The notes under the pieces were generated by a model, which was not told where the DNA came from, searched no databases, and was given only the letters and a program-made list of their open reading frames with translations. Positions 17,946 through 26,310 of a DNA stretch of 64,000 bases are shown piece by piece. This stretch comes from PRDV01 sp963710865 (GTDB lineage Bacteria > Babelota > Babeliae > Babelales > Babelaceae), in assembly GCA_963710865.1 (NCBI GenBank), contig CAVQBR010000001.1, positions 1 to 64,000 on the forward strand, given 5' to 3'. Each line of letters opens with the position of its first letter. Position 1 is the first letter of the stretch. Made by a program: the position numbers and the translations under genes.

Positions 17946-19259
17946 TTGGGTAGAAATCTTCCCTTTAGCATAGATGCCGAACGCGCCGTTTTGGGTGCTT
18001 TACTTCTGCATGATGGGTATCTTGATATCATCATCGAACTGTTAAAGCCTCAAGACTTCTATACCCCTGTGAACAGAACTATTTTTGAAGCGGTTTGTGC
18101 TGTAGCACAGGGAAGGCAGCGTCTTGATATTATTACGCTCCAAGATGAGCTTGAGAAAGCAGGGCAGCTCCAGCACATTGGGGGCATTGGCTATCTGCTT
18201 TCTCTTCAGGAAGATATACCAGCCGTTGGGCTTATTGAGCAGCATGCTAAAATCATCAAGGAGAAAGCGGTACTGCGGGAGCTCATTAGTTCTGCTACTC
18301 AAATTATCACAAACTGTTATGCGCAGAATAATAACGAGATAGAAAGCGTTCTTGATGAAGCAGAACGTATTATCTTCCAAATATCACAAAAGAGGGCGCA
18401 AGAGAGTTTTGTGCAGCTTAATATTTGGCTGAAGAAGACATTTGAGCATCTTTCAAATATTCAGTCTCATGACCGTGCTATCACGGGCACAGCATCTGGC
18501 TATAAAAAACTGGATGAGATGACCTCAGGGTTTCAAAAGAGTGACTTTATTGTATTAGCAGCACGACCATCGATGGGGAAAACGGCGTTAGCATTAAGTC
18601 TTGCCCGGAACGCAGCAGTACAAGATCAATGTGTTGGCTTTTTCTCTCTTGAAATGTCTGCAGAACAGTTAACTTTACGTCTCTTATCATCAGAGACGGG
18701 GATTTCTCATCAAAAGATCCGTAATGCTCAAATTAGCTCAGAAGAGTGGGTTGAGCTTACTCACGTTGCCGCTCAGTTTGGCACCATGAAATTATATATC
18801 GATGATACTCCTATGCAAACAATTATGGATGTCAGGGCGAAAGCTCGAAAGCTCAAGATCGAAAACAATCTGGGATTTTTGGTAATCGATTACTTGCAGC
18901 TGCTCCATGGGCAACGAGCCTACGAAAATAGGCATCAAGAAGTCTCAGAAATATCACGATCTTTAAAAGCATTAGCAAAAGAACTCAATATACCCATCGT
19001 TGCTCTTTCACAGCTCTCACGTGCTGTCGATAGTCGTGTGGACAAACGGCCTATGCTTTCAGACTTACGTGAATCGGGAGCTATTGAACAAGATGCTGAC
19101 GTAATCATGTTCCTCTATCGCGATGTTGTTTATCACCCAGATACTGAACATCCCTCGATGGCAGAACTTATTATTGGTAAACAGCGTAATGGCCCTACGG
19201 GTACAGTTCATCTCCATTTTCAAAACAACCTTACGCTCTTTCAGGATCCGGAGGGGTAA
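17946..19259 (+). CDS. dnaB: Replicative DNA helicase DnaB
   Basis: The N-terminal domain starts IDAERAVLGALLL. The RecA-like ATPase domain has Walker A in RPSMGKTAL (about 207-215), Walker B in FLVIDYLQLL, and the DLRESGAIEQDAD motif. It unwinds DNA at the fork as a hexamer. The start is uncertain: the TTG at 17946 sits two bases after AAAGGG, while the open frame reaches back to a CTG at 17886 inside rplI. It ends in a TAATG overlap with ruvC. A piece of this gene (about codons 131-199) recurs as debris at 25342-25540. Confidence 0.96.
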   Translation: MGRNLPFSIDAERAVLGALLLHDGYLDIIIELLKPQDFYTPVNRTIFEAVCAVAQGRQRLDIITLQDELEKAGQLQHIGGIGYLLSLQEDIPAVGLIEQHAKIIKEKAVLRELISSATQIITNCYAQNNNEIESVLDEAERIIFQISQKRAQESFVQLNIWLKKTFEHLSNIQSHDRAITGTASGYKKLDEMTSGFQKSDFIVLAARPSMGKTALALSLARNAAVQDQCVGFFSLEMSAEQLTLRLLSSETGISHQKIRNAQISSEEWVELTHVAAQFGTMKLYIDDTPMQTIMDVRAKARKLKIENNLGFLVIDYLQLLHGQRAYENRHQEVSEISRSLKALAKELNIPIVALSQLSRAVDSRVDKRPMLSDLRESGAIEQDADVIMFLYRDVVYHPDTEHPSMAELIIGKQRNGPTGTVHLHFQNNLTLFQDPEG

Positions 19260-19777
19260 TGGTCATTCTTGGAGTCGATCCAGGATTCTCGGTAACCGGT
19301 TTTGGTATTATGAAGAAAGAGGGTGGCAAGACCTTTATTCTCGAATATGGTTCGCTACAACTTTCTGCCAAAGATTCTCTTTCTCAGCGCATAGGTACCT
19401 TTCATGCCTTTTTTACAACTAAGCTTGCAACCTGGCCAATACAAGCCCTTGCCCTCGAAACACCATTTCTCGGAAAGAATGCACAAAACTTTTTAAAGCT
19501 GGGGTACCTGAGAGGCATATTGTATCTCCTTGCAGATCAACACAAGCTCGAGCTCTATGAATTTACTCCCCGAGAAGTGAAAAAAGCACTTACCGGCTAC
19601 GGAGCAGCAGAGAAAGAACAGGTAGCTCGGGTCCTTACACGAATGTTTCTTGGTCTCGAACTACCTACTAAACTAGATATCACCGACGCCTTGGCGGTCA
19701 CGCTCTGTGGACTCTGGAAGTCATCCCAGCCTGTTCTGCCTATCCGGACAACGCTATCACATCCTCTTCTTGATTAA
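19259..19777 (+). CDS. ruvC: Holliday junction resolvase RuvC
   Basis: 172 residues; ATG overlaps the dnaB stop by one base (TAATG) after a GGAGGGG site. The four catalytic acidic residues of RuvC are visible: D7 (GVDPG), E67 (ALETPF), and D140/D143 (LDITDALAV). KNAQNFLKLGYLRG and FTPREVKKALTGYG are family-typical. It cuts four-way junctions together with RuvAB; ruvA and ruvB are not in this window. Confidence 0.95.
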   Translation: MVILGVDPGFSVTGFGIMKKEGGKTFILEYGSLQLSAKDSLSQRIGTFHAFFTTKLATWPIQALALETPFLGKNAQNFLKLGYLRGILYLLADQHKLELYEFTPREVKKALTGYGAAEKEQVARVLTRMFLGLELPTKLDITDALAVTLCGLWKSSQPVLPIRTTLSHPLLD

Positions 19778-19929
19778 TTGTATCTGCCTTTTCACTCAAC
19801 GTATCAGCTATCCTCTTTGGGAACACTCTGTAGTTTTTTTCACAGAACTTCTTGCCACTGCTAATCATGATTGTTTTATACTAAGAACTTACATTCCGCA
19901 GATTCATTTACTACATCGGTTATGCAAGG

Positions 19930-21642
19930 TTAATCTGCCTGACAAGACTCTGCCATTCCTCTTTCTATCCGCATACATTTTACGAAAACTGATCGTCTTT
20001 CAAATGCTATGCCGTAAGCGATAATAGTCTGCACGCCCCGCTGAGTGAGTTCTTGCTGATAATTTTTTGCTAAAATTTGATCAAGAGCTTTTTTAGCTGC
20101 AATTTCAAGTGTTTCCTTTGAATCGGGTCGGACTTTTTTAAACTCTATGATAATGCCTGGCGAGCGGACATTTTTAGGAATGATCATTATATCATATCGT
20201 CCAAGGCCACTTTCTCTGTTTGATTTAATATCGTATGTGTCTTTAAGCATAACTAAAATGCCAAGCACAAACAGATGATAACTCCGCTCAGGCTCATCAT
20301 TTGTAATATCAAAAGCACTCATACTATTTTCGACGAAACTTTGAAGAATGTCAGAAAAAGATTCAACATTTCCCTGAGTGAGATCTACAAGTAGTTTTTG
20401 AGCATCACCCGATAAAATGGATCCGCTGAAAATATCGGTTATCAGAGTAGAGAGCATGCTCAGTATCTCTTTATTTGGAATGACGAGAAACCATTCTTCC
20501 TTATCTGCCTTAATTCTCCTCTGTGAATAGGTTAAGTATCCAGAATAAAGAAGCAAACTCCAGACGAGGTTTGGTTTAGTGTGCAACTCAGGAAAAACGA
20601 TCATTTCTTCGATTGGTTTAATAACCGGCTTATTCTGAAAAAGAAGCTCAAGGTCAGTCTTCATTGCTTCGGAACCTCCTCCAATGATTCTTTTAAGCAA
20701 CAGATTATCACTGGTATTTGACCAGTAAGGTTTACACCGGCCATTATGAAAGACACATTGCAGCACGGACCAAGGATTGAAAATTCCTGCTGTTTCACCG
20801 AACATATATCCGTTGAACCATGCACGAATCTCATCACGTTTAGCTTCTAATTCATAATACTGTAATAGCTCATCGACTTCAGTTTGAGTAAAGCCAAATC
20901 TTTCTGCCATTCTTTCCTGAGTTATGTTAAGGACAGTCAGATTGTTAAGACCTGAAAAGATGCCTGCCTTTGCAACTGCCAAATTGCCTGTAATTACTCC
21001 TTTTTCAAGATTGCTTTGATCTTTGAATGGTCCAGTTAATAGGCCTCTGACAAAAGCTATAATTTCGTCATAAAAACCATGAAGGTATCCTGTTTGAACG
21101 GGGACGTCGTACTCATCGATGAGCAGTATAACTCTTTTCTTATGATAGCGCGCAAGCATTTGCACCAGAAAGCTCAATGAAAACTTTAGTTCAAGTTTGG
21201 TAGCTTTCCTTCCACTGATTCTCTCAAAAAGGCTTTTCTCATCATCGTCTAAAGTTGCTCCTTCCAAAAGGTAGGTATGCTTTTTAAATTCTTGAGCAAT
21301 AACATAGTGAAATTCTTCCAGCATACCAACAAAATTAGTCTCAATGATTTCTTTGAATGTGATAAAGATTGTCGGAAAGGCACCTTGTAATGCACGATAT
21401 TCTGAGAATTTCCAAATCTCCGTATCGACAAAAAGGTGTGCATTGCTCGACTCGGAAATAGTATAAAAGTAATAGAGCATTGAGAGGTTGAGGGTTTTGC
21501 CAAAACGGCGAGGACGGGGAACAAGAATTGCTTTGCCGCTTTCTTGAATATCTTGTATAAGGAGAGTTTTGTCTACATAGTAATTATTGCTTTCTCGTAG
21601 CTCTTTGTAGTCCGAGAGTCCAAGAGGAAGGAGTTTTTTCAT
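19930..21642 (-). CDS. AAA-ATPase-like / PD-(D/E)XK nuclease family protein (DUF1703)
   Basis: 570 residues; ATG at 21642 with AAGGA upstream. N-terminal LPLGLSDYKELRE, YYVDKTLLI, the RPRRFGKTLNLSML P-loop (43-56), and VILLIDEYDVPVQ. The C-terminal nuclease-like part has GRYDIMI...GIIIEFKK. The paralogue at 55283-56995 has the same length; from about residue 420 on the two are almost identical (QSFVENSMSAFDITNDEPER), with more divergence in the first half. That suggests recent duplication or gene conversion of the 3' part. No signal peptide. Confidence 0.88.
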   Translation of the reverse strand: MKKLLPLGLSDYKELRESNNYYVDKTLLIQDIQESGKAILVPRPRRFGKTLNLSMLYYFYTISESSNAHLFVDTEIWKFSEYRALQGAFPTIFITFKEIIETNFVGMLEEFHYVIAQEFKKHTYLLEGATLDDDEKSLFERISGRKATKLELKFSLSFLVQMLARYHKKRVILLIDEYDVPVQTGYLHGFYDEIIAFVRGLLTGPFKDQSNLEKGVITGNLAVAKAGIFSGLNNLTVLNITQERMAERFGFTQTEVDELLQYYELEAKRDEIRAWFNGYMFGETAGIFNPWSVLQCVFHNGRCKPYWSNTSDNLLLKRIIGGGSEAMKTDLELLFQNKPVIKPIEEMIVFPELHTKPNLVWSLLLYSGYLTYSQRRIKADKEEWFLVIPNKEILSMLSTLITDIFSGSILSGDAQKLLVDLTQGNVESFSDILQSFVENSMSAFDITNDEPERSYHLFVLGILVMLKDTYDIKSNRESGLGRYDIMIIPKNVRSPGIIIEFKKVRPDSKETLEIAAKKALDQILAKNYQQELTQRGVQTIIAYGIAFERRSVFVKCMRIERGMAESCQAD

Positions 21643-21978
21643 CGCAAATCCTTGTATTTATATAATCAAGTATAGGAAATACTCATTCATTAGACAAGAC
21701 TTAAAAAAATAGCGCTAATGCATAAAGGGAACGGTGAGATTGCTCAAGCGATTATAGAGCCAATAAATATATAGCATATTGGTTCCCTCGAAGTCAACAA
21801 ATTGTCCAAAGCTTCTTTAACTTCATGATGTGCTGTACAAGCAACTAGAAAGCAACTCTTTCTTCCAAAAAACGCTTGCCATGAAGCAGTTTTTAAACTA
21901 TTCAACCCTGCTAAACTATATGGTAAGAAACCTGCTTGGCAGAAAATATAGTTTCACAACGTCACAAAAGGGGCATTC
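21643..21978. other. Divergent intergenic region
   Basis: About 335 A/T-rich bases between the minus-strand DUF1703-type gene and the plus-strand exported gene. No motif beyond the AAGGGG ribosome site of the latter. Confidence 0.5.
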
Positions 21979-23079
21979 ATGAAATACACCTATTTCGTAT
22001 TGTTAGCATTGGCCAGCTCAACGGCTTTACAGGCTAGGTTCAAAAAGCTGGGTCAAGAAAACGTAAACCAGGCTACAAGAGTTGAATTTATACAATATCA
22101 GGTACAAGAACCTCTCCCAAGCAAAGAATATTCTGGATACCACGCATATATACATGCTGCAAACATCATTGAATATATTCGAGGAAAACGTTACGGTGTA
22201 CCCTTTGCTCCTTCACACACTCAATACTTTTATAACGAGTCAGCACCATGGCCCAGGATGCTACTGCAAGCACGCTTGCAGCGCTATTTGGTGGAGGCAT
22301 TATTGAAAGAGCTTGCAGGCGTAATCTACGAACCACTCGGATATCATACGCGAGATGGCGTACCTGTGCTTGATCTCGAATTAGAAAATGCGGTACTTAG
22401 ATTTGAAGATCTAGGAATGTTTAGACATGACGTACCCGAAGATACCAAGAAATCTATGAGAGCTGCCGAGAGAATAATCCCCGGCGTCGCATCTGCCCTT
22501 CTTAAAAAAGGGATTACAAATGTCAGATTTGAGAGAGAAGAAATCCGCCGTCTATTTATTCACGAAGCAGAAAAACTAAGAGAACCTGCTGTTGGGGCAG
22601 CATTTGATACCCTCTTTCCAAAACTAACTACTATTAATCTTTCGGCACAGGAAAATCCCACACTTTACGACTGCAAAAATCTTATTCCCTATGACCTTAA
22701 AAGCCTGGTAGGCCCAATAGCAGGCGACTCTTCTCATACCCTGAGCAGTGCATTCTCCGACGTCAAGTGCTACAGCTCCGAGTATTCTCCCACTCTGGAC
22801 AATCGCTCACGAAATTGGGTTCGTCGGGTAAGAGGCCCAAGCCTTTACACCGATTTAGAAATGTCTAGAGAGCAACAAGCAAAGGGAAAGCTATCGGTTA
22901 GCTTTGTGTCATTTGATGGCTCGTGGATGTGCTGTGTTACTGAGCAATGGTGCAATAAAGTTTGCATACACGTACTCGATCCACAAAATATTGACCGTAA
23001 AAATCAAAGCGAAATTCAACGGCTCATTTGCGAATGTGAGAAACGTTGCGACTTCTGGGATTGCTGGGTGTATACGTGA
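21979..23079 (+). CDS. Exported protein, degenerate cysteine-protease-like fold (hypothetical)
   Basis: 366 residues; strong AAAAGGGG site. Signal peptide MKYTYFVLLALASSTALQA. It shares the whole mature domain with the N-terminal ~350 residues of the next gene. Conserved blocks: EFIQYxVQEPLP, KEYSGYHAYIHAANII, SHTQYF, FPKLTTI, PTLYDCKNLIP, FDGSWMCCV, VLDPQNIDRKNQ. The SGYHA / SWMCC / LDPQN order recalls papain-like peptidases written CGYHA / HW / LD.xN, with Ser at both the Cys and His positions. If so this is a dead enzyme or a binding domain. That reading is inference; the family is not recognised. Confidence 0.8.
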   Translation: MKYTYFVLLALASSTALQARFKKLGQENVNQATRVEFIQYQVQEPLPSKEYSGYHAYIHAANIIEYIRGKRYGVPFAPSHTQYFYNESAPWPRMLLQARLQRYLVEALLKELAGVIYEPLGYHTRDGVPVLDLELENAVLRFEDLGMFRHDVPEDTKKSMRAAERIIPGVASALLKKGITNVRFEREEIRRLFIHEAEKLREPAVGAAFDTLFPKLTTINLSAQENPTLYDCKNLIPYDLKSLVGPIAGDSSHTLSSAFSDVKCYSSEYSPTLDNRSRNWVRRVRGPSLYTDLEMSREQQAKGKLSVSFVSFDGSWMCCVTEQWCNKVCIHVLDPQNIDRKNQSEIQRLICECEKRCDFWDCWVYT

Positions 23080-23195
23080 TGGGTCTTCATACCCGTCAAT
23101 AAATATCGAGGCCTCGACGTGCAATCGAAGCCATACTAAAAGGAAAGCCCGATGAAATCGAAGCTTGTTTCTCAACTTTAAAAAAGAGGTTCTTC

Positions 23196-25181
23196 ATGAA
23201 ATACACCTATTTTTTGTTGTTAGCATTGGCTAGCTCAATTGTACTCTCAACTGTACTATGGGCTCAGCCCACAAATGACCCGCTGGAAGAAGAAAACATA
23301 AACAAGGATCCAAGAGTTGAATTTATACAATATGGGGTACAGGAACCTCTCCCAGGTAAAGAATATTCTGGATATCACGCATTTATGCATGCGGCAAATA
23401 TCATCGAATTTGTCTCAAAAAACTCTTCTGGTATACCTGCTCCCTTTGCGGCTTCTCACACTCAATACTTTGATAACGAGTTAGCAGCATGGCCCCGCTT
23501 GCTACTGCGACCACGCTTATACGCTTACCTGAAAGATGCGTTATTAAAAGAGCTTACGGGCAGTACCTTGGTACCGTTTAGCAAAATTACCAAGGAACAC
23601 AAGCGAGTTCTTCCTCTCGCCTTAGAAATTGCGGTACTTTCATTTGCTGGCATATCAGTAGATACCTGGGAATCAATACAAGCTGTCTCTGGAATAATTC
23701 GCGGTGTCGCATCTACTATGATTGGAATTGGAGGCACGACCCCTCGATTTGGGAGAGAAGAAATTCGCCGTATATTTGCAGACCACGAACTACCTCTAGG
23801 TGATTTTGACAACCTTTTTCCAAAACTCACTACTATAAGTGCCTCTGCACAAGAAAATCCTGCACTTTACGATTGTAAGCATCTTATTCCTTCTGACTTT
23901 ATAGAACTGAAGGACTATGCAACATCCGACACTTCTTTTCCTCTACGCAAGTCACTCTTCGACAGCGAGTTCTTTTGCTTCGGATACCCAGCTTCAATGA
24001 GCGAAGATCAAACTTTGGCTAATAACATACAATGGATGCGCCTTAAATCCTATCTGTTCTTGACATTGAAACAGGTCATCTTTATCTCATTTGATGGCTC
24101 GTGGATGTGCTGTCTTATTGAGAAGCAGAAGGGCAAAATTCGTATACACGCACTCGACCCCCAAAACATCGACAGAAAAAATCAAAACGAAATTCAACTG
24201 CTCATTCATGAATGTAAAGAGCATTTGAGACATATGGCTATGTGCAAGTCACAGCGAGCTGACTCGGATGAAAAAGAAGCGCCACTGTACTTCGATGCAC
24301 CGGATGCGCACCTCTCTCTGGAGGAACTTCCATCGATAGAACAGATCTTGGGAAGAGTTCCTGATCATATACAACTCATTCTACAGCAGTTGAGACCGCA
24401 TGAGCCGGGTACAGATAAAACTGAGCTTACAAATGCATTTCTGTTTCACGGACCTAGAGGAACGGGAAAAACGACCCTCTCTCAACGCATCGTTCGCGAG
24501 GCAGGCTGTCTTAGCCTCTATATTCGCTGTGACCTCAGAGTCTGTTTTGGTTCAGCTAAAAAACTGCCAATCGATACATTATTTAAGCAAGCAGTTGCCC
24601 TTATTAAGACTACCGGCAAACGAGTAGTGATTCTCATTGATAACATCGATGGTCCTAACAGCCCAGAAAATGATATTCTAATTAACTATTTGGATCAACA
24701 TAAGAATAATGAAAACCTCTTTGTCTTCGCTACTGCCAACGATTTATCCAGGCTCGACGAATCTCTCGCAAAGCGGTTTGTCCAGATTGAAATTCCTTTA
24801 CCCGATTATGCCGCCCGAGAGCGCATTATTCGCTATTACCTCAATAAAGCAAATGTTGAAATCTCAGAAGAGTTTCTCAGGTTACTACTTGGCGCAACCG
24901 ATGGTTATAATAGTGATGAAATCGCAGATTTCATTTGGAAAGCAAAAGCTGATATCGGATTGACACCAGTGAAAGAGGTCTCTCTATTATTTCGAGCAAA
25001 CCAGTTCGATTTTAAAAATAGATCTCTAGCAAGCAACCTTAGCCATCTTGCTTCACTCCCCTTAATAGCGCTCAATCATGCAATAGGGGTATATAAATAT
25101 ACCGACATTGAAAGGCATTTGTATGCTCGCTGGCTGGCTCAATCTGAATCCAAAAACAAATGGCAGAACTCCGGAAAATAG
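23196..25181 (+). CDS. Exported fusion of the same domain with an AAA+ ATPase
   Basis: 661 residues; AGAGG site before the ATG. Signal peptide (MKYTYFLLLALASS to WAQ). Residues about 30-350 repeat the domain of the preceding gene (KEYSGYHAFMHAANII, FDGSWMCCL, LDPQNIDRKNQNEI). After an acidic linker, a classical AAA+ module follows: Walker A GPRGTGKTT (about 419-427), Walker B VVILIDNID, sensor-1-like FATAND, arginine-finger-like SLAKRF, and a C-terminal helical lid. An AAA+ ATPase behind a Sec signal has no ATP in the periplasm, so it may act after delivery to a host cell, or the signal may be an inner-membrane anchor. Confidence 0.85.
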   Translation: MKYTYFLLLALASSIVLSTVLWAQPTNDPLEEENINKDPRVEFIQYGVQEPLPGKEYSGYHAFMHAANIIEFVSKNSSGIPAPFAASHTQYFDNELAAWPRLLLRPRLYAYLKDALLKELTGSTLVPFSKITKEHKRVLPLALEIAVLSFAGISVDTWESIQAVSGIIRGVASTMIGIGGTTPRFGREEIRRIFADHELPLGDFDNLFPKLTTISASAQENPALYDCKHLIPSDFIELKDYATSDTSFPLRKSLFDSEFFCFGYPASMSEDQTLANNIQWMRLKSYLFLTLKQVIFISFDGSWMCCLIEKQKGKIRIHALDPQNIDRKNQNEIQLLIHECKEHLRHMAMCKSQRADSDEKEAPLYFDAPDAHLSLEELPSIEQILGRVPDHIQLILQQLRPHEPGTDKTELTNAFLFHGPRGTGKTTLSQRIVREAGCLSLYIRCDLRVCFGSAKKLPIDTLFKQAVALIKTTGKRVVILIDNIDGPNSPENDILINYLDQHKNNENLFVFATANDLSRLDESLAKRFVQIEIPLPDYAARERIIRYYLNKANVEISEEFLRLLLGATDGYNSDEIADFIWKAKADIGLTPVKEVSLLFRANQFDFKNRSLASNLSHLASLPLIALNHAIGVYKYTDIERHLYARWLAQSESKNKWQNSGK

Positions 25182-25306
25182 GTCTGCTAGGCCTACAAAC
25201 CCTGAGCGCGTAAAGAGAAAGTGTATGCTCCCCATTGAAGGTTAGCCAGCAGACTAAAGATTCTTTCTCGCTATCTCGCGTCGTGCAACCGGATATCGAT
25301 AGCCGA

Positions 25307-25340
25307 ACTTTGCGATAGTTTTGTCGCATTTTGCACAAAG
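25307..25340. repeat. Short direct repeat, copy A
   Basis: ACTTTGCGATAGTTTTGTCG followed by CATTTTGCACAAAG. Matches 25755-25790 with a few changes. The pair brackets two gene fragments. Confidence 0.5.
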
Positions 25341-25341
25341 G

Positions 25342-25540
25342 GATATAGAAAGAGTTCTTGATGAAGCAGAGCGAATTATCTTCCAAATATCACAAAAGAG
25401 GGCACAAGAGAGTTTTGTGCAGCTTAATATTTGGCTTGACCTTTGAGCATCTTTCAAATGTTCAGTCTCATGACCGAGCTATCACGGGAACAGCATCTGG
25501 CTATAAAAACTGGATGAGATCACCTCTGAGTTTCAAAAGT
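25342..25540 (+). pseudogene. Fragment of dnaB
   Basis: About 200 bases match dnaB at 18337-18540, including ATTATCTTCCAAATATCACA, GTGCAGCTTAATATTTGGCT and ACAGCATCTGGCTATAAAAA, with scattered substitutions and short deletions. It encodes only the linker between the two DnaB domains and is out of frame, so it is debris. The intact gene lies 7 kb away on the same strand. Confidence 0.9.
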
Positions 25541-25614
25541 AGGATGACCTTTCGTCTCTGTTTTAAAAAACAGAGTTTTCAGGTCATAACGAAAACCAGA
25601 AATAAAGGTTCTCC

Positions 25615-25700
25615 GTGAAATACACCTATTTTTTGTTGTTAGCATTGGCTAGCTCAACGGTGGGTTGACCCGCTGGACCAAGAAAACATCCAAGATAGGC
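25615..25700 (+). pseudogene. Truncated third copy of the exported-domain gene
   Basis: A GTG after AAAGG starts MKYTYFLLLALASSTVG and then a stop. The next bases (ACCCGCTGGACCAAGAAAAC) match the gene at 23196 after a deletion of about 35 bases. Homology ends near 25700. Confidence 0.8.
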
Positions 25701-25754
25701 AGCTAAAAACTTTTACATAAAAACATCAATTTTTCAAGAAGCGGGCCCAATCGC

Positions 25755-25790
25755 ATTTTGCGATAGCTTCGTCTTATTTCGCACAAAAAG
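25755..25790. repeat. Short direct repeat, copy B
   Basis: ATTTTGCGATAGCTTCGTCT then TATTTCGCACAAAAAG; partner of 25307-25340. Confidence 0.5.
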
Positions 25791-25857
25791 TCGCCTTGCT
25801 TTTTTTCAAAATATATGTTTATAGTTAAATGTTGAGCTTATTCTGAAGGGAGAGAGT

Positions 25858-26310
25858 ATGAAGGTTTTACAGAAAGCTCACGAACTAGACTTTGGTGCTC
25901 TGCACCAAAGTTCTGGGTCAAGGGCATCACTTTGTGATGAAGATATTCTTGCATTGCAAGACTATTTTCTGACTACAGGGTTACATATCTTACGAGTTCC
26001 GAATGCAGTTGTCGGTCGCATGTTGATCGATTCATTCATCAACAGCTCTGGACATCGCGTCGGGCTCCTCAGTACAGACTATGTGCCAAGAAATTATTTC
26101 AATGTATACAATGACCTGCTTATGCAGCAAGCACTCATCTGCGATGGCGGCATAGAAGATTATGTGCTCACCTCTGCGTCGTGGGATATCCTCGTTATAG
26201 AAGGCACAGAGGAACTTTTGAGTTCATCATGGTATGGGCACTTTGAGCAATTACTGATTGATTATGAGATCATTGCGAAGGTTCCAGTCTTTGTCCTTCT
26301 TAGCAAGTAG
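25858..26310 (+). CDS. Hypothetical cytosolic protein
   Basis: 150 residues with a very strong GAAGGGAGAG site before the ATG. No signal peptide, membrane segment or known motif. The middle (HILRVPNAVVGRMLIDSFINSSGHRVGLLSTD) alternates strand and helix like an alpha/beta nucleotide-binding fold, but no P-loop is present. WDILVIEG could be the second strand of such a fold. The stop overlaps a GTG that can start the next gene, so the two are probably coupled. Function unknown. Confidence 0.65.
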   Translation: MKVLQKAHELDFGALHQSSGSRASLCDEDILALQDYFLTTGLHILRVPNAVVGRMLIDSFINSSGHRVGLLSTDYVPRNYFNVYNDLLMQQALICDGGIEDYVLTSASWDILVIEGTEELLSSSWYGHFEQLLIDYEIIAKVPVFVLLSK

